From NCBI RefSeq assembly GCF_964204865.1, contig NC_135254.1, positions 4,345,001 through 4,409,000 of the forward strand: a stretch of DNA of 64,000 bases, written 5' to 3'. The notes under the pieces are model-generated. The model saw only the letters and a program-made list of their open reading frames with translations, was not told the origin of the DNA and did no database searches. Each line of letters opens with the position of its first letter. Position 1 is the first letter of the stretch. Source of the DNA: Styela clava. Lineage: Eukaryota; Chordata; Ascidiacea; Stolidobranchia; Styelidae. Shown piece by piece: positions 1-9,015 of the stretch. The translations under genes and the position numbers were made by a program.

Positions 1-195
1 CTTTGTTTATAGTTTATTATTTTAAACCCTGGCTCTTTGCTATTTCTTGTAAAGTTGTTCAGCTTCATTCTGCATCGGATGGCAAAGAACTTGCGATGTA
101 TCACATAAAAGATTTGAACGCAATGAATCGTATTCTACGTTACTGACAGACGGATCAATTAAAATCGCAACTTTTGCAAATATCGTTTTTATTGT

Positions 196-262
196 TGAGA
201 ACTTCTTCTCAACATTTAGCATAGAACATTCATTCATGATGCGCAACCAATCGTCACAAATC
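196..262 (+). promoter_or_regulatory. Conserved upstream block of U1 genes (candidate PSE region)
   Basis: About 67 bp immediately before each U1 start are almost invariant across all eight copies, from TGAGAACTTCTTCTCAAC through TTTAGCATAGAACATTC to the start. snRNA genes of this kind are driven by a proximal sequence element centred about 50-60 bp upstream, which places TTCTCAACATTTAGCATAG as the candidate. Equivalent blocks precede the other copies at 951, 1705, 2444, 3168, 3923, 4646 and 5405. No TATA box lies at -25, consistent with a Pol II snRNA promoter, but PSE sequences diverge between phyla and I cannot confirm it by motif. Conservation alone could also reflect homogenisation of the array. 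Confidence 0.5.
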
Positions 263-423
263 ATACTTACCTGACGAGGCAGTCAACCGTGATCACGTAA
301 GCGGTTCTGCCTAGGCGAGGTCCAGTCATTGCACCCAGACTAAATTGACACTAGCGATTATCCCAAATGTGGATAACTCGGTCGTGTAATTTCTGCTAGT
401 GGGGACTGCGTTCGCGCTATCCC
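263..423 (+). ncRNA. U1 snRNA, copy 1 (class A)
   Basis: Recognised as U1 by its parts in order: the 5' end ATACTTACCTG that pairs with 5' splice sites; stem-loop 1 with a GATCAC-containing loop for U1-70K; stem-loop 2 with the loop ATTGCACCCA for U1A; stem-loop 3 with arms GATTATCC and GGATAAC; the Sm site in GTAATTTCTG; and stem-loop 4, GGGACTGCGTTCGCGCTATCCC. The length to the final CCC is 161 nt against 164 nt in human; the exact 3' end is not fixed by sequence. Class A features are loop 1 GATCACGTAA and ATTGACACTAG after stem-loop 2. Specific to this copy, the left arm of stem-loop 2 reads TCCAGTC instead of TTTAGTC, which breaks two pairs with GACTAAA. Confidence 0.95.
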
Positions 424-1017
424 TTTTATATATTTGTTCACTACCAATAATCTTGTTGTCTTACGAGTTAGGTCAATGAGCGGCCACGTTGCTTTCATTA
501 GTTGTGGCCGTATTGATCCTCGTTTGGGTGTGGTATATTTCTCATGAACAATCTTACAATCCATTCATTGATATTATTCCATGACATGCCTTGCCATTAT
601 CCAAGTTATTTCCTTTATCCAACCGTCTCTAGATTGATTCCTTATTTGCAGTTCCACATTCAGATTGTGTTGCCATTGATTGAGCAATAGAATGAGCGCC
701 AAGATTTGGAAGTATAATTGTTTGCTGTCCAAGGGTACGTATTGGGGCTGTGGCTCTTTGTTTATAGTTTATTATTTTAAACCCTGGCTCTTTGCTATTT
801 CTTGTAAAGTTGTTCAGCTTCATTCTGCATCGGATGGCAAAGAACTTGCGATGTATCACATAAAAGATTTGAACGCAATGAATCGTATTCTACGTTACTG
901 ACAGACGAATCAATTAAAATCGCAACTTTTGCAAATATCGTTTTTATTGTTGAGAACTTCTTCTCAACATTTAGCATAGAACATTCATTCATGATGCGCA
1001 ACCAATCGTCACAAATC

Positions 1018-1178
1018 ATACTTACCTGACGAGGCAGTCAACCGTGATCACGTAAGCGGTTCTGCCTAGGCGAGGTTTAGTCATTGCACCCAGACTAAAT
1101 TGACACTAGCGATTATCCCAAATGTGGATAACTCGGTCGTGTAATTTCTGCTAGTGGGGACTGCGTTCGCGCTATCCC
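1018..1178 (+). ncRNA. U1 snRNA, copy 2 (class A)
   Basis: Full-length 161-nt U1 with the canonical 5' splice-site-pairing end, a U1A loop ATTGCACCCA with fully paired TTTAGTC/GACTAAA arms, Sm site AATTTCTG and a GCGTTCGCGC stem-loop 4. Stem-loop 1 carries the class A loop GATCACGTAA. Apart from that loop every recognised element is intact, so this is a good candidate for an expressed class A gene. Confidence 0.95.
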
Positions 1179-1771
1179 TTTTATATATTTGCTCACTACC
1201 AATAATCTTGTTGGTTTTCGAGTTAGGTCAATGAGCGGCCACGCTGCTTTCATTAGTTGTGGCCGTATTGATTCTCGTTTGGGTGTGTTATATTTCTCAT
1301 GACCAATCTTACAATCCATTTATTGATATTATTCCATGACATGCTTTGCCATTATCCAAGTTATCACTTTATCCGACCGTCTCTAGATTGATTCCTTATT
1401 TGCAGTTCCACATTCAGATTGTGTTGCCATTGATTGAGCAATAGAATGAGCGCCAAGATTTGGAAGTATAATTGTTTGCTGTCCAAGGGTACGTATTGGG
1501 GCTGTGGCTCTTTGTTTATAGTTTATTATTTTAAACCCTGGCTCTTTGCTATTTCTTGTAAAGTTGTTCAGCTTCATTCTGCATCGGATGGCAAAGAACT
1601 CGCGATGTATCACATAAAAGATTTGAACGCAATGAATCGTATTCTACGTTACTGACAGACGAATCAATTGAAATCGCAACTTTTGCACATATCGTTTTAA
1701 TTGTTGAGAACTTCTTCTCAACATTCAGCATAGAACATTCATTCATGATGCGCAACCAATCGTCACAAATC

Positions 1772-1932
1772 ATACTTACCTGACGAGGCAGTCAACCGTG
1801 ATCACGTAAGCGGTTCTGCCTAGGCGAGGTTTAGTTATTGCACCCAGACTAAATTGACACTAGCGATTATCCCAAATGTGGATAACTCGGTCGTGTAATT
1901 TCTGCTAGTGGGGACTGCGTTCGCGCTATCCC
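1772..1932 (+). ncRNA. U1 snRNA, copy 3 (class A)
   Basis: Full-length 161-nt U1 with all recognised elements. It has the class A loop 1 (GATCACGTAA) and ATTGACACTAG. The closing pair of stem-loop 2 is a U-G wobble because the left arm reads TTTAGTT. The Sm site AATTTCTG and stem-loop 4 match copy 2. Confidence 0.95.
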
Positions 1933-2510
1933 TTTTATATATTTGCTCACTACCAATAATCTTGTTGGCTTTCGAGTTAGGTCAATGAGCGGCCACGCTG
2001 CTTTCATTAGTTGTGGCCGTATTGATCCTCGTTTGGGTGTGTTATAGTTCTCATGACCAATCTTACAATCCATTTATTGATATTATTCCATGACATGCTT
2101 TGCCATTATCCAAGTTATCCCTTTATCCGACCGTCCTTGCTTGCAGTTCCACATTCAGATTGTGTTGCCATTGATTGAGCAATAGAATGAGCGCCAAGAT
2201 TCGGAAATATCGTTATTCTCTGTTTAAGGTACGTATCGGAGCTGCGGCTCTTTGTTTATAGTTTAATATTTCAACCCCTGGTCCTTGCTATTTCTTGTAA
2301 AGTTGTTCAGCTTCATTCTGCATCGGATGGCAAAAAACTCGCGATGTATCACATAAAAGATTTGAACGCAATGAATCGTATTCTATGTTACTGACAGACG
2401 AATCAAATAAAATTGCAACTTTTGCACATATCGTTTTTATTGTTGAGAACTTCTTTTCAACGTTTAGCATAGAACATTCATTCATGATGCGCAACCAATC
2501 GCCACAAATC

Positions 2511-2670
2511 ATACTTACCTGACGAGGCAGTCAACCGCGATCACGAAGGCGGTTCTGCCTAGACGAGGTTTAGTCATTGCACCCAGGCTAAATTGACCCT
2601 AGCGATTATCCCAAATGTGGATAACTCGGTCGCGTAATTTCTGCTAGTGGGACTGCGTTCGCGCTGTCCC
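2511..2670 (+). ncRNA. U1 snRNA, copy 4 (class B)
   Basis: U1 of 160 nt; it is one base short because stem-loop 4 has TGGGACTG where other copies have TGGGGACTG. Class B: loop 1 is GATCACGAAG, the form found in most animals, closed by perfectly paired AACCGC/GCGGTT arms, and the sequence after stem-loop 2 is ATTGACCCTAG. Small changes include GGCTAAA for GACTAAA in stem-loop 2 and GCTGTCCC in stem-loop 4. The spacer that follows lacks about 30 bp present in the other units. Confidence 0.93.
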
Positions 2671-3234
2671 TTTTATATATTTGCTTAGGTCAATGAGCGG
2701 CCACGTTGCTTTCATTAGTTGTGGCCGTATTGATCCTCGTTTGGGTGTGGTATATTTCTCATGAACAATCTTACAATCCATTCATTGATATTATTCCATG
2801 ACATGCCTTGCCATTATCCAAGTTATTTCCTTTATCCAACCGTCTCTAGATTGATTCCTTATTTGCAGTTCCACATTCAGATTGTGTTGCCATTGATTGA
2901 GCAATAGAATGAGCGCCAAGATTTGGAAGTATAATTGTTTGCTGTCCAAGGGTACGTATTGGGGCTGTGGCTCTTTGTTTATAGTTTATTATTTTAAACC
3001 CTGGCTCTTTGCTATTTCTTGTAAAGTTGTTCAGCTACATTCTGCATCGGATGGCAAAGAACTCGCGATGTCTCACATAAAAGATTTGAACGCCATGAAT
3101 CGTATTCTACGTTACTGACAGACGAATCAATTAAAATTGCAACTTTTGCACATATCGTTTTTATTGCTGAGAACTTCTTCTCAACATTTAGTATAGAACA
3201 TTCATTCATGATGCGCAACCAATCGTCACAAATC

Positions 3235-3395
3235 ATACTTACCTGACGAGGCAGTCAACCGCGATCACGAAGACGGTTCTGCCTAGGCGAGGTTTAGTCA
3301 TTGCACCCAGACTAAATTGACCCTAGCGATTATCCCAAATGTAGATAACTCGGTCGTGTAATTTCTGCTAGTGGGGACTGCGTTGGCGCTATCCC
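3235..3395 (+). ncRNA. U1 snRNA, copy 5 (class B, stem-loop variants)
   Basis: Full-length class B U1 with intact 5' end and Sm site. It departs from the others at three structured points: GAAGACGG in stem-loop 1 makes the closing pair C-A; ATGTAGATAAC in stem-loop 3 breaks a pair; and stem-loop 4 reads GCGTTGGCGC, replacing the UUCG tetraloop that is invariant elsewhere in the array. Three structural changes in one copy suggest relaxed selection, so this may be poorly functional. Confidence 0.9.
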
Positions 3396-3989
3396 TTTTA
3401 TATATTTGCTTACGACCAATATCCTGTTGGCTTACGAGTTAGGTCAATGAGCGGCCACGTTGCTTTCATTGGTTGTGGCCATATTGATCCTCGTTTGGGT
3501 GTGGTATATTTCTCATGAACAATCTTACAATTCATTCATTGATATTATTCCATGACATGCCTTGCCATTATCCAAGTTATTTCCTTTATCCAACCGTCTC
3601 TAGATTGATTCCTTATTTGCAGTTCCACATTCAGATTGTGTTGCCATTGATTGAGCAATAGAATGAGCGCCAAGATTTGGAAGTATAATTGTTTGCTGTC
3701 CAAAGGTACGTATTGGGGCTGTGGCTCTTGGTTTATAGTTTATTATTTTAAACCCTGGCTCTTTTCTATTTCTTGTAAAGTTGTTCAGCTTCATTCTGCC
3801 ATCGGATGGCAAAGAACTCGCGATGTATCACATAAAATATTTGAACGCAATGAATCGTATTCTACGTTACTGACAGACGAATCAATTAAAATTGCAACTT
3901 TTGCACATATCGTTTTTATTGTTGAGAACTTCTTCTCAACATTTAGCATAGAACATTCATTCATGATGCGCAACCAATCGTCACAAATC

Positions 3990-4150
3990 ATACTTACCTG
4001 ACGAGGCAGTCAACCGCGATCACGAAGGCGGTTCTGCCTAGGCGAGGTTTAGTCATTGCACCCAGACTAAATTGACCCTAGCGATTATCCCAAATGTGGA
4101 TAACTCCGTCGTGTAATTTATGCTAGTGGGGACTGCGTTCGCGCTATCCC
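3990..4150 (+). ncRNA. U1 snRNA, copy 6 (class B)
   Basis: Full-length 161-nt class B U1 with loop 1 GATCACGAAG and paired stem-loops 1 to 4. The Sm region reads GTAATTTATGC rather than GTAATTTCTGC and the preceding stem has ACTCCGTCG for ACTCGGTCG. The core AATTT is retained, so Sm binding is plausible. Confidence 0.94.
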
Positions 4151-4712
4151 TTTTATATATTTGCTCACTACCAATAATCCTGTTGGCTTTCGAGTTAGGT
4201 CAATGAGCGGCCACGTTGCTTTTATTAGTTGTGGCCGTATTGATCCTCGTTTGGTGTGTTATATTTCTCTTGACCAATCTTACAGTCCATTTATTGATAT
4301 TATTCCATGACATGCCTTGCCATTATCCAAGTTATCCCTTTATCCAACCGTCCTTGCTGGCAGTTCCACATTCAGGTTGTGTTGCCATTGATTGAGCAAT
4401 AGAATGAGCGCCAAGATTCGGAAATATCATTATTCTCTGTTTAAGGTACGTATCGGAGCTGCGGCTCTTTGTTTATAGTTTAATATTCAACCCCTGGTCC
4501 TTACTATTTCTTGTAAAGTTGTTCAGCTTCATTAAAGAACTCGCGATGTATCACATAAAAGATTTGAACGCAATGAATCGTATTCTACGTTACTGACAGA
4601 CGATTCAATTAAAATTGCAACTCTTGCACATATCGTTTTTATTGTGGAGAAGTTCTTCTCAACATTTAGCATAGAACATTCATTCATGATGCGCAACCAA
4701 TCGTCACAAATC

Positions 4713-4873
4713 ATACTTACCTGACGAGGCAGTCAACCGCGATCACGAAGGCGGTTCTGCCTAGGCGAGGTTTAGTCATTGCACCCAGACTAAATTGACC
4801 CTAGCGATTATCCCAAATGTGGATAACTCGGTCGTGTATTTTATGCTAGTGGGGACTGCGTTCGCGCTATCCC
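4713..4873 (+). ncRNA. U1 snRNA, copy 7 (class B)
   Basis: Full-length 161-nt class B U1. The Sm region is changed to GTATTTTATGC, so the usual AATTT core becomes ATTTT; this still resembles a general Sm site (a U run bounded by purines). The remaining elements, including the 5' end and U1A loop, are intact. It shares the TTATGC change with copy 6, suggesting a recent common origin. Confidence 0.93.
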
Positions 4874-5471
4874 TTTCATATATTTGCTCACGACCAATAA
4901 TCCTGTTGGCTTTCGAGTTAGGTCAATGAGCGGCCAAGTTGCTTTCATTACTTGTGGCCGTATTGATCCTCGTTTGGGTGTGTTATATTTCTCATGACCA
5001 ATCTTACAATCCATTTATTTATATTATTCCATGACATGCCTTGCCATTATCCAAGTTATCCCTTTATCCAACCGTCTTTAGATTGATTCCTTATTTGCAG
5101 TTCCACATTCAGATTGTGTTGCCATTGATTGAGCAATAGAATGAGCGCCAAGATTCGGAAATATCATTATTCTCTGTTTAAGGTACGTATCGGAGCTGCG
5201 GCTCTTTGTTCATAGTTTAATATTTCAACCCCTGGTCCTTGCTATTTCTTGTAAAGTTGTTCATGTTCAGTTTCATTCTGCCATCGGATGGCAAAGAACT
5301 CGCGATGTATCACATAAAAGATTTGAACGCAATGAATCGTATTCTACGTTACTGACAGACGAATCAATTAAAATTGCAACTTTTGCACATATCGTTTTTA
5401 TTGTTGAGAACTTCTTCTCAACATTTAGCATAGAACATTCATTCATGATGCGCAACCAATCGTCACAAATC

Positions 5472-5534
5472 ATACTTATCTGACGGGGCAGTCAACCGCG
5501 ATCACGAAGGCGGTTCTGCCTAGGCGAGGTTTAG
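5472..5534 (+). pseudogene. Truncated U1 snRNA, copy 8
   Basis: Only the first ~63 nt of a U1 gene remain: the 5' end and all of stem-loop 1 (class B loop), ending in GGCGAGGTTTA just before stem-loop 2. The U1A loop, Sm site and stem-loop 4 are missing, so a stable U1 snRNP cannot form. The splice-site-pairing segment is also altered, from ATACTTACCTG to ATACTTATCTG, and CTGACGAGG has become CTGACGGGG. The upstream block is intact, so transcription into downstream DNA could still occur. This marks the right end of the array. Confidence 0.9.
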
Positions 5535-6090
5535 GTTATACCTTACCATTGCAAAATTTTAGACGCTTCAATTCAGAGTGTTTTGGAGAGTTAGCACTTA
5601 CAAACTGGCTCCCATCAGCAAAACTATAATTTTTATTCAAAACATCAAACTGTTTGCCGCTCACAGGTTGATCATTGTAACAGCATAAACAAAGAAAACA
5701 TCATTAACATAATAATCATTTTTAACATGCTAATTCGACAGCGTTTTATTGACATTGTGAGAAAAAGGTCATTGTGCATTCGCATAAGCAACACAGTGGT
5801 ACATCATTATAGAGCAACAAGAACGGGATTTCAAATGGGCATCTTGTGACCTCTTGCGCTCCCAGTATAACAACCACGGCACTAGACCATGGTATTGCCC
5901 AAAACTTGAATAACCACACAATAGCTTAATTACATTTTGGTACCATAATTTTCATTCTTTTATTAATACAAAATTTTCACACATCGTGATAACTTTTAAA
6001 TATCATTGAACCCGTCAATCACAAGAATTTTTGCTTAAATAAGAACAAATATTATTTTTATCATCAATTATTATCATCATTATTATCAAG
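5535..6090. other. Spacer between U1 array and DTC exons
   Basis: AT-rich sequence with no ORF of note. I see no RING finger, zinc finger or start exon for the downstream DTC gene. The last 60 bp are TTATCATCA-rich and could act as a polypyrimidine-like splice region before 6091. Confidence 0.4.
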
Positions 6091-9015
6091 TTCTGGTTTC
6101 ATTTATCCAGATGCAGAATCTCAGTCTTCAAGTCAAACTGCTTCTGGTCCAAGAATCATCAAACAACAACCATCTGGAGGGAGGATGAAAAGCAGTATGT
6201 CGCAAGAATCACTGCCAGGATATGAAGGATGGACTATTGTCATCACCTACTCATTTCCTGCTGGAAGTCTGATGGTGAGTTATGAAACAAATTTAATTAT
6301 TGGTCGGAAAATAAATTACAGATTTACTAGAATCAAGATTCTTAATCAATAAGGTTTTTGTTTTTAATATTAATCCCCATTGCACATTAGCATATTTGAA
6401 CATCGATTGATTTCAATTTCTTTCCTGAATTACCGGTAAATACCAGTTCAATACAAGCAGCCACAAATATTTAGTAGGGTGGTTCACGTATTACAGCCTC
6501 CTCCACCATCAAGTCCATGCTTCCGAAAACGAATAACTGGCTAAACAATCTCTTACGTGTTATAGACTGGTAACCGGATTAGAGGCTGTGGTTCGCCACT
6601 TGATTAAGTCTCTTATAGGCTTTTCCCTCCCCAGTGTAAATATGGTAATTCTGTCATATCTTATTTTTAATGAAATTCAAGCTATCAGACACTGATATCT
6701 AATGATATTTAAGGAGATATTAATATTTCAAATTTTCTGGTTCTGCATTTCCTATCCAATTTATTTCATCCTGGGTGAGGTGGTTGGCATGGATTTGAAC
6801 CGAGATGTTCAATATTTGATGTCAGCTTAGTTCAGTCCAACACTTCAACCATTAGGCCTGCGGTTCCAAAACTTTTTGTTTGTGCGGCGATGAATTATAT
6901 GGAAAAAACTGCTAACGGCGCACTAAGGGAAAAAATTTGAATAAAATTCTATATTGTGATCATTAATGTGTAAATTAATGATCATTAATATGTTTGTAAA
7001 CATATACGCCAAATGTCAACTTTTCTCTGCCTGATTTTATTTTGAAACTCTAAACAAACTCTGTTCAACAGATAAATAAACTGCAGCCTGGGAAATTGCA
7101 GCAAGCAGTGTCCATAACTATTGTTACGTAACACTAGTCCACCGCGGTACACCCTTTGGTAACCACTGCGTTAGGCCATTGCACAGTCCAGAAGCTTGAA
7201 AGAAGTATTGCTAAATGTTTGCATTCACTCACATGAGGTATTGCTTCTCATAGAAATATACAGAATCAGGCAGTATTTTGTATAATGCTTATATGGGTTG
7301 ACTCTGGTTCATGCTTTGTCCATCTATAATTAATTTAAACTGGTATGCTGATTGAATTCAGTTCTAATGGAAATCAAAGTTTTGAAAGGTTTGTTATTGA
7401 GAAAAAGTTCGAATATAGAAGCCATTTGTGCAGTAAAATCGTAACATAGCAATATATAGATCATGCTTGTTAAAACCTGGGTAATATCAAATTGTTATTT
7501 GCTCAAACTTAAGGTGTAATTAGATTCAATCGTGCAGTAAAATCATTGCATAGCCAAATATTTAGTGGGCTTCTTCATAAGTTCTGATTTCAATGTATGA
7601 TTGAGTTATCGGGTTGTCAAGTTGAATCAATGTATTGGTAATGGAAATATCAAGTATTTTGATAAACTAATTGTTAACCTCTGCTAAATCTTCATAGATA
7701 TTCTGATATTTATATCAGTTTAACAAACCCCCAGGTATGAGAGATGATTAGTTTTTTTTTTCCTCAGGGGGTTTCATATGAAGCTCAAGAATTCACTGAA
7801 TATTTGCCACGGAATGATGGACGGATATGTTGCGGCTTACTCTATCGAGCATTCAATGCAGGATGGATTTTTAAGATTCAGGAAGTTGGTGACAGAAGAG
7901 GAAAAATTGTTTGGAACGATGAGTTTCCTCATAAGACTAATAAAACTGGAGGACCTGAGAAGTAAGTACTTTGTGTTCTTTATGTTTGATGGGTATTTAC
8001 TTCCTAAAATGTTAAGAAATAGGAAGGAATAAAACAAATGCAAAGTCTTGTTATGTATTGCACTACAAATCAATTCAAAATTCTCTCAAAATCCTTATTT
8101 TGGTATCTAAATCGTCATTTATGGGAAATAATAAAAAAAGGGATTCACAAGCCCTGGTATTTAAGTTATTGCTCACAATGACCTTAGGATTTATTTACTA
8201 AATTTTCAAAGCATAAAGACATATCGGATAAAATAGTTTTCCTAAAAATTATTCAAATTTATTTATTTGGATTTTACCAACCTTGTTCAAATGAAAACTA
8301 AGCTCCTTTTTATAGGAAAATGATTTATTTAATTCAGAGTGACTTAATGTTATTTAACTGCCAGGGTCTGGTCTAAATTTCCGGACATATCCACCTAACC
8401 ATTATGATCACAACTGGTATTTATCAAATAGATTAGAAATCTAAATTATGATTCTAAAATGTTGTATTTTGGGCATCTGCGCTATGGTTGTGATTCTCAG
8501 TACCAATGGTTTTCTTATAATTCACTCTGAACAAAACTCAAGACAAGTTGAATTTTGACATTTATTTGGAAGCCAGTGTCATAATTTGTTCCTGTTAAGA
8601 AGTTGCAATTTCAGACTTTTTAACAAAAACTAAATTGGTCGTTATGATAAATTTAAATGGAGTATTCTTGGAGTATTCGTACCAAAATGGTGCACAACCT
8701 GACATAGTATTGTGTACCAAGTTAGTTTTCAGGTTGTGCGTTACCTTGGTACAAATACTTCCGGAGCGCCTAAATGTTTGTCAACCAAGAATTTTTCTTC
8801 AACTCCCTAGGTGCAAGTTCTGTACTGCAATACTCTGAAGTCAGGATCCACCATTTACCAAACTTCCATTCTTTTTCTATGTACATGTTCAATGAGAGTT
8901 CATCAAATATTTTTTTTTCAGCGATGGATATCCTGATCCAAACCATACAATGAAACTGAAAGAAGCATTGAAGGCAAAAGGATTTGAGTTTGATGCATCA
9001 ATATCGGTGAGATAA
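6091..9015 (+). CDS. Deltex C-terminal (DTC) domain protein, three 3' exons
   Basis: Exons 6091-6274, 7768-7961 and 8922-9015 join in frame (GTGAGT, GTAAGT donors; CAG acceptors) and end at TAA 9013-9015. The protein reads a Ser/Gln-rich stretch, then GYEGWTIVITYSFPAG, YLPRNDGR, GKIVWND, PHKTN and DGYPDPN, ending EALKAKGFEF. These follow the order of the DTC domain of Deltex-family E3 ubiquitin ligases (strand after the Gly-rich start, the YLPD segment, the VWN..HKT motif, GYPDPNYL and a closing helix). DTC binds ADP-ribose/NAD and works with a preceding RING in DTX1-4 and DTX3L. No RING is in the window. Differences from typical DTC: no Cys before YLP, and PHKT in place of HHKT. The first coding exon is unknown; translation could begin at the Met codons near 6185-6200, giving an almost bare DTC. 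The 5' boundary of the first exon is uncertain. Confidence 0.75.
6475..6665 (+). repeat. SINE family A, 3' part (in DTC intron 1)
   Basis: Resembles the right two-thirds of the tRNA-derived SINE at 46364-46700: GGTGGTTCACGTA, the CCTCCACCA.CAAGTCCATGC block, TGGTAACCGGA and the ending TATAGGCTTTTCCCTCCC. The tRNA-like head is missing, as in a 5'-truncated retroposon. Confidence 0.7.
6772..6868 (-). repeat. SINE family B (tRNA-like head), fragment
   Basis: Read on the minus strand it begins GGCCTAATGGTTGAAGTG (box A-like) and contains GGTTCAAATCCATGCC (box B), followed by ACCACCTCACCCAGGATG. The same string recurs in degraded form near 10500, 10815, 13440 and 51670, so this is a second, older tRNA-derived SINE family. 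Confidence 0.6.
8670..8762. mobile_element. Short foldback element (~93 bp) in DTC intron 2
   Basis: Two arms are inverted complements: GAGTATTCGTACCAAAATGG...GCACAACCTG and CAGGTTGTGCG...CCTTGGTACAAATACTTCC. The same terminal style (GGCGCTCC.GAAGTAT.TGTACCAAG) occurs in the larger foldback element at 12863-13109, suggesting one MITE family. No clear target duplication is visible. Confidence 0.55.

Larger units (their letters stand above)
1..5534 (+). repeat. Tandem array of ~0.75-kb U1 snRNA gene units
   Basis: The same unit recurs head to tail; the U1 start points are 263, 1018, 1772, 2511, 3235, 3990, 4713 and 5472, giving spacings of 755, 754, 739, 724, 755, 723 and 759 bp. Each unit holds upstream flank, a 160-161-nt U1 RNA and a spacer of about 590 bp. 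The window opens inside a unit, so the left edge is not the array edge. The right edge is abrupt: similarity stops inside U1 copy 8 near 5534 and unrelated sequence follows. Short ORFs of 60-76 codons recur in every unit on both strands; they follow the repeat period, cross the RNA flanks and show no recognisable domain, so I do not count them as genes. Tandem U1 clusters are known in sea urchins and Xenopus, so the arrangement has precedent. Confidence 0.95.

Noticed and set aside
40-5473. Repeated 60-76-codon ORFs on both strands in the first 5.5 kb (for example MICDDWLRIMNEC...)
   Set aside because: They recur with the U1 unit and begin at the upstream block of the RNA; several are open on both strands at once. 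The conserved product is the U1 RNA.
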